Below are positions 55,747 to 64,000 of a stretch of 64,000 nt of DNA, piece after piece. Below the pieces are notes generated by a model that did not search any database, had not been told where the DNA came from, and saw only the letters and a program-made list of their open reading frames with translations. The position numbers and the translations under genes were made by a program. Every line of letters begins with the position of its first letter. Position 1 is the stretch's first letter. Source of the DNA: Cerasicoccus arenae (GTDB taxonomy: Bacteria; Verrucomicrobiota; Verrucomicrobiia; Opitutales; Cerasicoccaceae); assembly GCF_014651635.1 (NCBI RefSeq), contig NZ_BMXG01000020.1:1-64000 (forward strand). The letters are read 5' to 3'.

Positions 55747-57000
55747 TCAGTCCATTGCTCGCATCACCAATGTCACGTTTGCTCCGCCGAAGCCGCTGCT
55801 GTTTTTCAGAGCAATTTTCGGTGCGGAGGTGTGAGTTTCGGTGAGAATATTGACGCCTTCAGTCTTGGGGTCGAGCGTCGTGATGTTTGCTGAGCCGGGC
55901 GTAAAGTTTTCGTGCATGCCAATGGCGGTGAAACCGGCTTCCATCACACTGGCGAGGGAAAGCCCATGGCCCGTGAGCGCCTTGGTGCTGCTGACGAAGG
56001 GGCGATGCTCAGGGAAGGCCTTGCGGAGTGCCTGGATTTCCGAGAGGTCGCCAATTTGCGTCGAGGTGGCGTGAGCATTGATGTATTCCACCTGCTCAGG
56101 GTTTACCTTGGAGGCATTCATGGCTCGCGTCATTGCTTCGGCTAGGCCGTGGCCTTCGGGGTGGGAAATTGCCACGTTGTAGCCATCTGAGGCCTGCCCC
56201 CAGCCGAGAAGCTCGGCGTAAATCTTGGCCCCGCGCGCCTTAGCGGCGTCGAGGTTTTCCAAGACCATTACTGCGCCGCCACCAGTACCAACAAAGCCAT
56301 TGCGATTTTTATCGAACGGACGCGATGCAGCAGCGGGGTCCTTACTGGGCGAGAGCGCCCGCATGCCTGCGAAAGGCAAAATAGCTTCACGGTTGCCGTC
56401 TTCAGCACCGACAACGAACATTCGTTGTTGGCGGCCCAAGGCAATCTCGTCGAACGCATATCCCAAGGCGTGCCCTGAAGATGCGCAGGCAGATGCAAAG
56501 CCGCCCGAGGCACCCATTATCTTAAAGCTCGCTACAAGATTAAACGAGAGCGAACCGACGACCGAGGACACCACCGCCATTGGCGAAACTCGACCAACGC
56601 CGAGGTTGTTCATGCGCTCAATGTTGAAGTGCACGCCACGAGGTGAACCAGCAGATGCCGTGAAAAGTCCAGTTTCGCGCGAGGACACTTCGTGCTCGTC
56701 TAGCCCAGAGTCGGCAATCGCTTGGACGAGCGCACAGTGAGCATAGAGCACATGTGGAGACATGCTGCGCAAGTGCTCGCGACGGATTTTGTAGTCGCTC
56801 GGGTAAGTCCAGTCCTCGACATCCATGGATGTGGTATCGAAACCCTTGAGAGTTCCCAGCACACTGATGGGGTCTTTATCCGTGAGGTTTGTGCTCAGCG
56901 CGATGCCGTGTTTAAGCTCCCGCAGACTGTCCGTAACGGCAGTGCGGTCATTTCCTATACTGGTGACGAATCCCAGTCCGGTGATAGCGACTCTTGGCAT
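55747..57000 (-). CDS. beta-ketoacyl-ACP synthase (KAS II / FabF-like)
   Basis: 417 residues from ATG 57000. PRVAITGLGFVTSIGND start; nucleophile Cys in GFASACASSGHALGYAFD (about 172), His in YINAHATSTQIGDLSE and second His in TKALTGHGLSLAS complete the Cys-His-His decarboxylating triad. The fold is FabF-like. It extends acyl chains on ACP. It is followed in transcription by the FAD-enzyme gene and preceded by the ACP-dehydratase fusion, so it is probably dedicated to a special fatty acid or polyketide-like product; housekeeping fab genes (fabD, fabG, acpP) are not here. Confidence 0.9.
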   Translation of the reverse strand: MPRVAITGLGFVTSIGNDRTAVTDSLRELKHGIALSTNLTDKDPISVLGTLKGFDTTSMDVEDWTYPSDYKIRREHLRSMSPHVLYAHCALVQAIADSGLDEHEVSSRETGLFTASAGSPRGVHFNIERMNNLGVGRVSPMAVVSSVVGSLSFNLVASFKIMGASGGFASACASSGHALGYAFDEIALGRQQRMFVVGAEDGNREAILPFAGMRALSPSKDPAAASRPFDKNRNGFVGTGGGAVMVLENLDAAKARGAKIYAELLGWGQASDGYNVAISHPEGHGLAEAMTRAMNASKVNPEQVEYINAHATSTQIGDLSEIQALRKAFPEHRPFVSSTKALTGHGLSLASVMEAGFTAIGMHENFTPGSANITTLDPKTEGVNILTETHTSAPKIALKNSSGFGGANVTLVMRAMD

Positions 57001-57090
57001 GGTCACGCACTATGGACAGTGAATCCTGTCCTGACAATGGCGGTTTTGTAGGCAAACACAGATGGAAATATCAGGATGCTCAACGTATTA

Positions 57091-57972
57091 TTATTCCGCG
57101 GTAGGAGCATCCGGCGCAGCGGATACGGTTCCTTCGACATAGTCGAACTTGAGCGAAATTTCTTCGGCAAAGACTGCTTTTTCGGAATCCACAGTGATTT
57201 TGCCGGTAAAAGCAGCGCCGGGATGGCGGATTTTCTTCGCGGTCACGCTCATACTGAGGGTGTCGCCTGGTTTGCAGACTCGTGAGCAGCGGACGCCGTC
57301 ACACGCGGTAAAGAGGATTTTGCTGGCGTCCACTTTGCCTGCTAAAGATTTGTCATCAGAAGCGAGTAAGTAAAGCACCGCAAGCTGGCCGAGTGCTTCG
57401 AGCATGATCGAAGCGGGGAAAACCGGGTTGTCTTTGAAATGGCCTTTGAGGAAAGCTTCTTCGCCGGAAATCTTGTAGCTGCCGGTGATTTCGTCTCCAC
57501 GGATCGCTGCTTGCTGAACAAACAGGAATGGGTCGGCATGTGGCATGATGTCCGGGATTTCCATCGAATCGATGTTCTTCGCGGGCTCGGGGATAGCTTC
57601 ACCAGTTAGTTTGCAGGCGACGAAGGTCTTGATTTCCGCAATGGTGCGGAGACCAGCTAGATCTTCGTTATCAATGGTGATTTCCAAAGACTCCTCTACC
57701 ATCATCACGATATCCACCATGGTTAGTGAGTCGATGCCGAGGTCATCCATGACACGAAGGTCATCAGCACCGGGCTCTTTAAGGCGCGGGCGGACATCGG
57801 GTTCGCAGAAGCGCTCGATGATACCAATGATGACTGTGGGAGCCTTGGAGATGTCGCCTTGATTACGAAACGCAATGGCTGCCTCGAGAGTTTCGGGGGA
57901 GCAGCGTTTTAGCGAATCGCGCAGAACTTCTTCTTGTTCTGGCGTAAGCGGGTTGTTCGGTATGGAACTCAT
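57091..57972 (-). CDS. acyl carrier protein fused to FabZ/FabA-like dehydratase
   Basis: 293 residues. An N-terminal acyl carrier domain (about 40-125) has the phosphopantetheine site DDLGIDSLTMVD with Ser82. After a short linker a hot-dog dehydratase domain (about 138-280) carries PHADPFLFV (His145), GHFKDNPVFPASIMLEALGQ (Glu192), matching the His/Glu catalytic pair of FabZ-type 3-hydroxyacyl-ACP dehydratases. Carrying its own ACP is uncommon in free-standing FabZ. The downstream gene is a ketosynthase, so these two could perform chain extension and dehydration on one tethered ACP (inference). Confidence 0.88.
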   Translation of the reverse strand: MSSIPNNPLTPEQEEVLRDSLKRCSPETLEAAIAFRNQGDISKAPTVIIGIIERFCEPDVRPRLKEPGADDLRVMDDLGIDSLTMVDIVMMVEESLEITIDNEDLAGLRTIAEIKTFVACKLTGEAIPEPAKNIDSMEIPDIMPHADPFLFVQQAAIRGDEITGSYKISGEEAFLKGHFKDNPVFPASIMLEALGQLAVLYLLASDDKSLAGKVDASKILFTACDGVRCSRVCKPGDTLSMSVTAKKIRHPGAAFTGKITVDSEKAVFAEEISLKFDYVEGTVSAAPDAPTAE

Positions 57973-58123
57973 AAGCCTTTTTGATAAAGTGGGTGTGACT
58001 TGCTTTTGTAAATGCTAATTTTTTTTATGATCCTTCTTGGGTCTTGTCGGTCAAAAAGTGCAGTGCGATTTGCTATTGCGCTCGGCTTGGGGGAGTCTTT
58101 TCCTCATCCTCTTTGTTTCCAAC

Positions 58124-59191
58124 GTGTCTTCTGAAACCAAAACCTCCAGCCAACATAGTAAATTTCTAGCCGACCTTAACCGGTTTGATCCGCTCACCCG
58201 GTTCATCGCAGGCTTAGTTATTTTCATGGCAGGCCTCTTGATTTTCGACCAATATTTCTATTGGTCGACGATTCCCGACTATAGTTTTGGCTACTTGGTG
58301 CCTATGTTCGCGGCATATGTCATCTATGATCGCTGGCCGAATATCTTCCGTTATTTAATTGGAGAAGGGGAGATGCCTCGCGGTAAATCTGGTTCATTGC
58401 TGGAATCGCTGTTTAATGTGCTTTTTTGGTTGGGGCTGTTTGGCTCACTGATGGTGTTCTTTATGGGCTCGTTGATTCGGGCTGGGCAAGGACCATCTAA
58501 CCAAGGCAGCTTGGCTTTGGCAATGGGCTTCGGCGGCATCGTCATCGGCTTCGCCTATTTGTGCAGTGAGCGGGACACCGTGGGTCGTGAATACGATCTG
58601 AAGCAACGCCTCACTTTCACGCTCTGGTTCCTTTTTCCGGCGCTCGTATGGCTTATTTCGGCCCCTATGGTTATGTATTTGGACTCCACGGTGAAGCTTT
58701 ACTTGCTGGAGTGGGTCACGGTTATTGTTTACCATGTCTATGATTTCCTCGGATTTTCCTTGGTGCGAGAGGGGAACGTATTGCTCATGCCTAAGGGTAG
58801 GGTAGGCGTAGCTGATGCGTGTTCGGGCATCCGCTCGCTGACGGGTTGCATTTTCGCGGGCACGTTTCTCGCGGCTGTGTTTTTGGACCGATTTTGGAAA
58901 AAAGCGCTTTTGTTCGTTACAGCCTGTGTTTTGGCATTCGTAATGAATATTTTCCGTAGTCTTTTTCTGACTGGCTGGGCTTATCACTACGGCGCAGGGG
59001 CGATTGACGATGAAGTCCCGATCATTGGCATGTCTGTTCATGACATTGCGGGCTTCTCCGTATTGGGGCTGACTGTCCTTTTCCTGCTCGCTCTACTACC
59101 GCTATTTACGTTAACCTTTGCCGAAGACGACGAGGATGACAATGGCGATGACGGTACGCTCCCGAATGCCGAGCCAGCACACCATTCTTGA
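58124..59191 (+). CDS. exosortase / archaeosortase family membrane protease-transpeptidase
   Basis: 355 residues from GTG 58124; the frame is open further up (TTG 58037) but no ATG exists before the first membrane span. About eight spans, with the exosortase catalytic residues Cys in GVADACSGIRSLTG, Arg in MNIFRSLFLTG and His in SVHDIAGF. An acidic C-terminal tail (EDDEDDNGDDGT) is odd. Exosortases cleave PEP-CTERM proteins for surface attachment; a PEP-CTERM protein lies 1.7 kb downstream at 60905. Divergent from the ACP-dehydratase fusion. Confidence 0.9.
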   Translation: MSSETKTSSQHSKFLADLNRFDPLTRFIAGLVIFMAGLLIFDQYFYWSTIPDYSFGYLVPMFAAYVIYDRWPNIFRYLIGEGEMPRGKSGSLLESLFNVLFWLGLFGSLMVFFMGSLIRAGQGPSNQGSLALAMGFGGIVIGFAYLCSERDTVGREYDLKQRLTFTLWFLFPALVWLISAPMVMYLDSTVKLYLLEWVTVIVYHVYDFLGFSLVREGNVLLMPKGRVGVADACSGIRSLTGCIFAGTFLAAVFLDRFWKKALLFVTACVLAFVMNIFRSLFLTGWAYHYGAGAIDDEVPIIGMSVHDIAGFSVLGLTVLFLLALLPLFTLTFAEDDEDDNGDDGTLPNAEPAHHS

Positions 59192-59200
59192 TCTTTTTTT

Positions 59201-60718
59201 ATGGAGAAACGCCGGCTGAAAATTCTTCAAGTCGCGCCCGAGCTGGCGCCTTACGCTAAAGTTGGAGGGCTAGCTGATGTTGCTGGTGCCATCACGAAAG
59301 AGATGAGCCGTGCTGGCCACGATGTGAAGGCGCTTTGCCCGAAATACGGCATGCTCGACCCCATCAAGGAGGGTTGGGAGGCGCTACCTACCACTTTTGG
59401 TGTGCACCTAGGGGGGGGGAGAACTGAATATACGCAGCTCTGGAGGACGATTTACCCACAGTCCACTGCTGAGGTCTATTTTATCGAGTTCAACCGCTAC
59501 TATGGGGGGGGGGTCTATGAAGGGGGCAGCGATAATGCCGAACGCTTTACCTTCCTTTGTCGAGCGGCGATTGATTTTTGCCATGCGTTTGACTGGTGGC
59601 CTGATGTCATTCATTGCCACGACTGGGGTGTTGGGCTGCTCCCAGTCTATCTCAACACCACTGAACGCCAAACGCCGCTGCACCGCGCTGCTAGCGTGTT
59701 TACGATCCACAATTTACAGCATCAAGGCCGGGCTGGGCGTGAGTTGCTTGACTACGCCGGTCTGCCGCAGTCGCTTTTTACACCAGATAATCTCGAGCAT
59801 GGTGGTGCGGTCAATATGATGAAGGCGGCGCTTTACCATTCGACCAAGCTGACCACGGTAAGTCCGCACTATGCCCAGGAAATACAAGGGCCAGCCTATG
59901 GCTGCGGTCTTGACAGCGTACTGCGCTTCCGTTCGGCAGACCTTATTGGCATTCTCAATGGTATTGATACCGATGCTTGGAATCCAACGACTGATCCGCA
60001 TATTCCGGTACACTTTTCGGCGCAAAAGCCTGCGGGCAAAGCGGTTTGCAAGGCCGAGCTACAAACAGCCTTTGGTCTGGAGCAACGGCCTGAAGTCCCG
60101 ATTTTTTCGGCAATTGCGCGCCTCTACGATCAGAAGGGCCTCGATACGTTTGCGGAGATTATTCCTGGCCTGATGAACGACATGGACCTGCAAGTCGTCG
60201 TCCTCGGCTCGGGTGATACTGCTCTGGAGCGCTGGTTTAATGAGTTGGCGGAGCGTTTTCCGAAGCGCGTCGGTGTTTACATTGGTTATAACAACCCGCG
60301 TTCTCATTTGATCGAGGCGGGTAGCGACTTTTTTGTCATGCCGAGCCGCTTCGAGCCTTGTGGTCTCAACCAGATGTATTCCATGGCGTATGGCACGTTG
60401 CCGATCGTCCGTGAGACTGGTGGCCTCGTTGACAGCGTCCAGCAATATGTTTCAGATCGTGGCGAAGGTACCGGCTTCCGTTTTCATGAATCGAGTGCCC
60501 ACGCCCTTTACTATACGATTGGTTGGGCGAACGCCGTTTGGTGGGATCAGCCTGAGGAAATCCGCAATTTGCGATTTAATGCGATGAGCCAGGATCTCGG
60601 CTGGGAGCAGTCTGCCGCCCGTTACGAGGAGGTATTCGAATGGGCGGTGCAAAGCCGTCTCCGCGGCCTCGGTCTGTCATCTGGCCTCACTCTGACGCCT
60701 TGGAAGAACCCTGTTTAG
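59201..60718 (+). CDS. glgA: glycogen synthase
   Basis: 505 residues. GT5 family: LQVAPELAPYAKVGGLADVAGAI with the KxGGL ADP-glucose motif, VIHCHDWGVGLLP, FTIHNLQHQGR, GILNGIDTDAWNP and the second-site stretch MPSRFEPCGLNQMYSMAYGTLPIVRETGGL with its Glu. It builds alpha-1,4-glucan from ADP-glucose. It starts nine bases after the exosortase stop. Two G runs in the coding strand, nine G (59411-59419) and ten G (59504-59513), encode GG-rich loops (LGGGRTE and YYGGGVYEGG). Confidence 0.96.
   Translation: MEKRRLKILQVAPELAPYAKVGGLADVAGAITKEMSRAGHDVKALCPKYGMLDPIKEGWEALPTTFGVHLGGGRTEYTQLWRTIYPQSTAEVYFIEFNRYYGGGVYEGGSDNAERFTFLCRAAIDFCHAFDWWPDVIHCHDWGVGLLPVYLNTTERQTPLHRAASVFTIHNLQHQGRAGRELLDYAGLPQSLFTPDNLEHGGAVNMMKAALYHSTKLTTVSPHYAQEIQGPAYGCGLDSVLRFRSADLIGILNGIDTDAWNPTTDPHIPVHFSAQKPAGKAVCKAELQTAFGLEQRPEVPIFSAIARLYDQKGLDTFAEIIPGLMNDMDLQVVVLGSGDTALERWFNELAERFPKRVGVYIGYNNPRSHLIEAGSDFFVMPSRFEPCGLNQMYSMAYGTLPIVRETGGLVDSVQQYVSDRGEGTGFRFHESSAHALYYTIGWANAVWWDQPEEIRNLRFNAMSQDLGWEQSAARYEEVFEWAVQSRLRGLGLSSGLTLTPWKNPV
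59411..59419 (+). repeat. run of 9 G inside glgA
   Basis: Encodes Gly-Gly-Gly in VHLGGGRTE, in the N-terminal domain. In frame here. Confidence 0.93.
59504..59513 (+). repeat. run of 10 G inside glgA
   Basis: Encodes YYGGGVYE in the N-terminal domain, 84 bases beyond the nine-G run. In frame here. Confidence 0.93.
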
Positions 60719-60904
60719 GGGGGGGCAGTGACATCGAATTTGCGGGGAAAGGCACTGAGTCAATCGATCAATTTAGCGATTTTAGTTGCGCAAAATAGCA
60801 CATCTCTCTATTAACTCATGAGAAGTGTATGAATGGCAATTGACTTAGTCAATGTGGGTTGTTATGTTGCCTCCATCGTTTTACTACCCTTTATTAGAAC
60901 TACC

Positions 60905-61585
60905 ATGAAACATACTTTATTCTCAGCCTCACTCATCTCATTTATTTCAGTCAGTGCTGCATCGGCGGCGACGGTGCTCATTGACACTGGGAGCATTAAC
61001 TTTGAAACGACAGGGAACTGGAACAATGTAGCCACTAACACTGGCAAATCCGCTTTAGATAAAGATATACTCGACCTCATTGATGATACCGGCAGCGCGA
61101 CTGGCTTTAGCCTGAACAGCCTTTCTAGCGCAGTCGGTGCGAACGAGGCGGGGCCGATCTCAACTACAACCGGATATCCAGCATCCGCGACTCGAGACAC
61201 TTTTTACATTGAGGGCTCTGAATCGGTCACGTTTACATTCTCCAATCTCGACGCCGGTACAATCTACGATTTCACCTTTTATGCTGGCCGTGACGGCTCC
61301 GGTGCGGCCCGCATCGCCAACTATGAGGTCATTGGAGGCAACAAGACGGACAATGCACAGCTAAATGCCCTAGCCAACGTTAACAACACAGTCTCGCTAG
61401 CGGGCTTCACCTCTGATCTGTCGAACGAGATTACGATCAATTTCACACGTGCAAGTGGTATCTATGCTTATGTTGGTGTCATCCAGATGGATACTACAGC
61501 CATTCCCGAGCCATCCCATTACGCGTTGGCTGTCGGTGGCCTCGGCCTACTGGCGATGCTCCGTCGGTGCCAGAAACGCAGTTAA
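60905..61585 (+). CDS. PEP-CTERM surface protein
   Basis: 226 residues from ATG 60905, which begins a signal peptide (MKHTLFSASLISFISVSAASA); codons upstream to 60833 are unconserved. After a beta-rich domain of about 180 residues comes the sorting tail IPEPSHYALAVGGLGLLAMLRRCQKRS: PEP motif, hydrophobic span, basic end. It is the predicted substrate of the exosortase at 58124. The domain is not recognised; a beta-sandwich of the type seen in PEP-CTERM adhesins is likely. Confidence 0.92.
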   Translation: MKHTLFSASLISFISVSAASAATVLIDTGSINFETTGNWNNVATNTGKSALDKDILDLIDDTGSATGFSLNSLSSAVGANEAGPISTTTGYPASATRDTFYIEGSESVTFTFSNLDAGTIYDFTFYAGRDGSGAARIANYEVIGGNKTDNAQLNALANVNNTVSLAGFTSDLSNEITINFTRASGIYAYVGVIQMDTTAIPEPSHYALAVGGLGLLAMLRRCQKRS

Positions 61586-61617
61586 CTCTTTTAGCCGAGC
61601 TTCATGCTCAAAAATTG

Positions 61618-61647
61618 CGCCGTGATTCAGTAATTACGGCGTTTTTT
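61618..61647 (+). terminator. rho-independent terminator of the PEP-CTERM gene
   Basis: CGCCGTGATT (61618-61627), 4-base loop, AATTACGGCG (61632-61641) with one G-T wobble, then six T. It starts 32 bases after the PEP-CTERM stop. Confidence 0.85.
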
Positions 61648-61680
61648 ATGCTTGGGAGCATTGTAGCTATCAATAATCGC

Positions 61681-62625
61681 TCAGCTTCTGGCCCAGACGC
61701 GGAGGCTGGACAGTAAAAAATATTCGAGTGCAGCGGGTTCTTGGAAATTAACTTCGAGCAGGCCGGCGGACTTTTCCAAGAGCTGGACAGCGCGGTCAAG
61801 TCGGCGTCCTGAGGTGGCAAGGTCGTCGGATTGGAGGGCGGCATTGCGTGTCTGCTCCTCGATCTCGGCGAACATGCGGCCGCGCAGGCTTTTCATGTAG
61901 CCAGTTTCCATGGCAACGATTTGCTCGTCGGTCATGGTTTCGGGGAGCGTCTTTTTAAATTCTTTCCAGGCGGCGCTGGCGAGGGCGTCTTTGATTCCGA
62001 CAAAGCGCGTTATAAGCCCGTAAGCGCCAAGGATGAGTTCGGGGGCGGAACTGCGGTTAGCTCCGCGAGAGGCTAGCTCGAGCAGGGTGCCGTAGTCGGA
62101 GAGCCACTCCCGCCACTCAGGGGAGGGGATGCGATCCTGTTCAGCGGGGAAATTAACGAGCAGGCAACGGCTTCGGATGGTGGCCAGAAGGTCGTAAGGC
62201 CGCGTTGTGAGTAGGAAAATGGTGGTGTCAGCAGGCGGCTCTTCCAGTGTTTTCAGGAAGGCGTTGGCTGCCTGGAGCTGGAGGCGGTCTGCTTCGTAAA
62301 TTACGGCAACCTTGCGCCCGCCTTGGTTGGCGGTTTGCTGGATGTTGCGGTTGACGGCGCGAATCTCGTCTACGCCGATACGCCGCATTTTATTGGCGGG
62401 TCGGACGGAGAAAAAATCTGGGTGTGTCGCGGCGTCCTTAGCTCCCAAGAGGCGTTTGGCGAGTGCTCGACAACTTTCGTCAAGTGTTTCGAGGCTGGCA
62501 CCTTGAAACAGCAAAGCATGCGCCAAGCGTCCTTGGGCAAAGGCTTCCTCCAATACGTGGAGGGATTTGGATTCGGCGGCGTCAGTCACGGGAAACAGGG
62601 AAATGAATCCCGTGAAAGTCGCCAA
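61681..62625 (-). CDS. holB: DNA polymerase III delta-prime-like subunit
   Basis: 314 residues. Clamp-loader fold: AHALLFQGASLETLDESCRALAKRLLG, HPDFFSVRP, IGVDEIRAVNRNIQQTANQGGRKVAVIYEADRL, AANAFLKTLEEPPADTTIFLLTTRPYDLLATIRSRC. The P-loop and zinc module are absent, as in non-catalytic delta-prime, and the SRC motif is kept. A clamp-loader partner such as dnaX is not in the window. It is the second gene after a small lipoprotein on the minus strand. Confidence 0.88.
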   Translation of the reverse strand: MATFTGFISLFPVTDAAESKSLHVLEEAFAQGRLAHALLFQGASLETLDESCRALAKRLLGAKDAATHPDFFSVRPANKMRRIGVDEIRAVNRNIQQTANQGGRKVAVIYEADRLQLQAANAFLKTLEEPPADTTIFLLTTRPYDLLATIRSRCLLVNFPAEQDRIPSPEWREWLSDYGTLLELASRGANRSSAPELILGAYGLITRFVGIKDALASAAWKEFKKTLPETMTDEQIVAMETGYMKSLRGRMFAEIEEQTRNAALQSDDLATSGRRLDRAVQLLEKSAGLLEVNFQEPAALEYFLLSSLRVWARS

Positions 62626-62642
62626 CGAAAATCGTGTGAAAA

Positions 62643-62882
62643 TTAGTATTGGCCGATGATTTCCTCGCGCCGGGTGTTGTATTCAGCTTCGGTCATGCCC
62701 CCTGACTTATATTTATCATCAAGTTGTTGCATCGCGAAAACTTTCTTTTCGGCTGGTGATTGATGGAAAGTTTCGCTGACGGTCTCGTTGGCTGGCAATA
62801 TCCCCTTTTCGGAGGAATTTGTTTTGCAACCAGTGACAATTAGAAGGCCTGCGAAGGCGGATATTATGAGTAGCAATTTCAT
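62643..62882 (-). CDS. small lipoprotein with SHOCT-like tail
   Basis: 79 residues. Signal peptide with lipobox VTGC, lipidated Cys19 (MKLLLIISAFAGLLIVTGCK). C-terminal segment LDDKYKSGGMTEAEYNTRREEII resembles a short C-terminal (SHOCT) helix pair. Function unknown. It ends 17 bases from the start of holB and may be co-transcribed. Confidence 0.75.
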   Translation of the reverse strand: MKLLLIISAFAGLLIVTGCKTNSSEKGILPANETVSETFHQSPAEKKVFAMQQLDDKYKSGGMTEAEYNTRREEIIGQY

Positions 62883-62979
62883 ATGTATTGTCTGTGTGTG
62901 TTGAATGACTGCGTCATTATGCTACAACTTTGATTGATCAGCAAGTGTTATTTCTAGTACACAGAGGTTGCCAGAGGTC

Positions 62980-63008
62980 TTGACAAGGTGCGCCAGTCCT
63001 TCTTTATT
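62980..63008 (+). promoter_or_regulatory. candidate nusA promoter
   Basis: Perfect -35 TTGACA (62980-62985) and -10-like TTTATT (63003-63008) with 17-base spacing, upstream of the nusA leader hairpin. Confidence 0.6.
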
Positions 63009-63040
63009 ACTCGATTTCACAACTATCAGTCCAACGATAG

Positions 63041-63063
63041 GTGGGTTTCGACCCACTTTTTTT
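63041..63063 (+). terminator. hairpin with U tract in the nusA leader (attenuator candidate)
   Basis: GTGGGT-TTCG-ACCCAC (63041-63056) closed by a stable TTCG tetraloop, followed by seven T and another T-rich run. It lies between the promoter at 62980 and the nusA ATG at 63084. Because no plus-strand gene ends upstream, it is not an ordinary gene terminator; it is placed to attenuate nusA. Confidence 0.7.
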
Positions 63064-63083
63064 ATTTTTAAAAACCCACACCG

Positions 63084-64000
63084 ATGAGCAACGAAATCCT
63101 GTCAGTCCTCGAATACATGGAGAAGGAAAAAGGGATCAGTCGTGAAGACATGATCCAGACCATTTCCTCGGCTATTCGCAATGCCGCCCAAAAAGGCGTC
63201 AATGCTGGCCAGGAACTCAAGGTTGAAATCAACCCTAAGAACGGCGCATTGAAGGCTTGGGCTGAGCTTGCAGTGGTCGATTCCGTGAGCGATCCAGCGT
63301 GTGAGATCCATATTGAGAAAGCGACCCTATATAAAGAGGATGCCGTCATTGGAGACATTGTTTTCCGTGAGGTTGATCCCGCTTTCCTCGGACGTATTGC
63401 TGCGCAGACCGCCCGTCAGGCGATCATGCAGCGCATTCGTCAGTTTGAGAAGGAACGTATTTTTGACGACTATAAGGACCAAGTGGGCGACATCGTCTCG
63501 GGCATTGTGCGCCGTCGCGAGCGTGGTGATTTGATTGTCGACCTCGGTAAGGCCGAAGCCATTTTGCCCCCACGTGAGCGTGTGCCGGGTGAAGATTACG
63601 CTCCGGGCGAGCGCATTCGCTGCCTATTGCTGAAGATTGACACGACTCCCCGTGGGCCAGAGTTGGTCCTCAGTCGCGCATCCTTGAATTTTGTCCGTCG
63701 CCTGTTTGAGTTGGAAGTCACGGAAATTGCCGATGGTACCGTCTCGCTGGAAGGCATGGCGCGTGAGCCCGGCTACCGCTCAAAGATCGCTGTCCAGAGC
63801 AAAGACCCGAAGGTAGATCCCGTTGGTGCCTGTGTGGGCGCTCGTGGTGCACGGGTCAAGAGCATCGTCCGTGAGCTCGGTGGTGAAAAGATCGACATTA
63901 TCAAGTATGATGCCAATCCGATCGCTCTGCTTGAAGAAGCGATCAAGCCTGCCATTCCACGTAACATCCGTATGGATGAAGAACACCGCCGAATTTATTT
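63084..64000 (+). CDS. nusA: transcription elongation/termination factor NusA (5' part)
   Basis: 305 codons visible; the gene runs off the right edge. N-terminal RNAP-binding domain (1-125; [21 protein letters not shown] start, [18 protein letters not shown]), S1 domain (about 130-200; [21 protein letters not shown]), then KH1 with [21 protein letters not shown]. It controls pausing, termination and antitermination. The usual upstream partner rimP is absent; instead the minus-strand lipoprotein/holB pair lies there. Its leader carries a terminator-like hairpin. Confidence 0.97.
   Translation, partial: MSNEILSVLEYMEKEKGISREDMIQTISSAIRNAAQKGVNAGQELKVEINPKNGALKAWAELAVVDSVSDPACEIHIEKATLYKEDAVIGDIVFREVDPAFLGRIAAQTARQAIMQRIRQFEKERIFDDYKDQVGDIVSGIVRRRERGDLIVDLGKAEAILPPRERVPGEDYAPGERIRCLLLKIDTTPRGPELVLSRASLNFVRRLFELEVTEIADGTVSLEGMAREPGYRSKIAVQSKDPKVDPVGACVGARGARVKSIVRELGGEKIDIIKYDANPIALLEEAIKPAIPRNIRMDEEHRRIY

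Noticed and set aside
54100..59191. Secondary-metabolite cluster of polyene or flexirubin type
   Set aside because: Only KAS, ACP-dehydratase and a FAD enzyme are present; chain-length factor, ketoreductase and acyltransferase genes are lacking, so only a two-gene module is claimed.

Overview
The window reads as chromosomal DNA of a Verrucomicrobiota bacterium, most likely an Opitutales/Puniceicoccaceae-like lineage (inference). The evidence is a Gram-negative envelope (LptD, Tat substrate, lipoproteins), an exosortase with a PEP-CTERM protein, a giant pilin-motif protein resembling the Verrucomicrobial 'Verru_Chthon cassette' proteins, and mostly Shine-Dalgarno-less starts. No plasmid, phage or CRISPR locus was seen; the only mobile element is a decayed IS3-family fragment at the left edge. 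Layout: 1-0.5 kb IS3 remnant; 0.7-2.2 kb flavodoxin plus HemS/ChuX-like protein (haem handling); 2.7-8.7 kb surface-polysaccharide genes (FlaA1/WbpM-type dehydratase, a membrane protein with two cyclic-nucleotide domains, an acyltransferase-SGNH protein); 8.8-11.9 kb Tat-exported metallo-beta-lactamase-fold hydrolase followed 3 bases later by a CobW-type metal GTPase, and a convergent Cys-rich protein; 11.9-16.1 kb secreted protein and giant pilin-like protein; 16.3-19.1 kb LacI-type regulator and Rho; 19.4-21.0 kb DUF3859-like protein and a second acyltransferase. From 21.4 to 40.7 kb a single co-directional array joins the str, S10, spc and alpha operons: 26 ribosomal-protein genes with fusA, secY, map and rpoA, closed by a strong hairpin. 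It lacks tuf, rpmD (L30), infA and rpmJ, and carries an unexpected exported protein gene between rpsS and rplV. From 40.7 kb on: small zinc-ribbon protein, guaA, cupin, lptD, pseudopilin, scpA, typA, Pmp3-like protein, tRNA-Phe, mdh, coiled-coil membrane protein, pyrH, SRAP protease, FAD-dependent enzyme, beta-ketoacyl synthase, an acyl-carrier-protein/dehydratase fusion, exosortase, glgA, PEP-CTERM protein, holB, small lipoprotein, and the 5' two-thirds of nusA running off the right end. The most striking whole-window signal is a set of 14 runs of 7-12 G, all on the + strand whatever the gene direction, including inside typA, glgA, guaA and secY; I found no C run of 7 or more on the same strand. 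This suggests a replication-strand-polar motif or strand-specific mutation bias. Candidate new biology: the exported protein in the ribosomal operon, the Tat hydrolase/metal-GTPase pair, the membrane double-cNMP protein with a degenerate protease-like core, the ACP-dehydratase/KAS module, and a terminator-like hairpin in the nusA leader.
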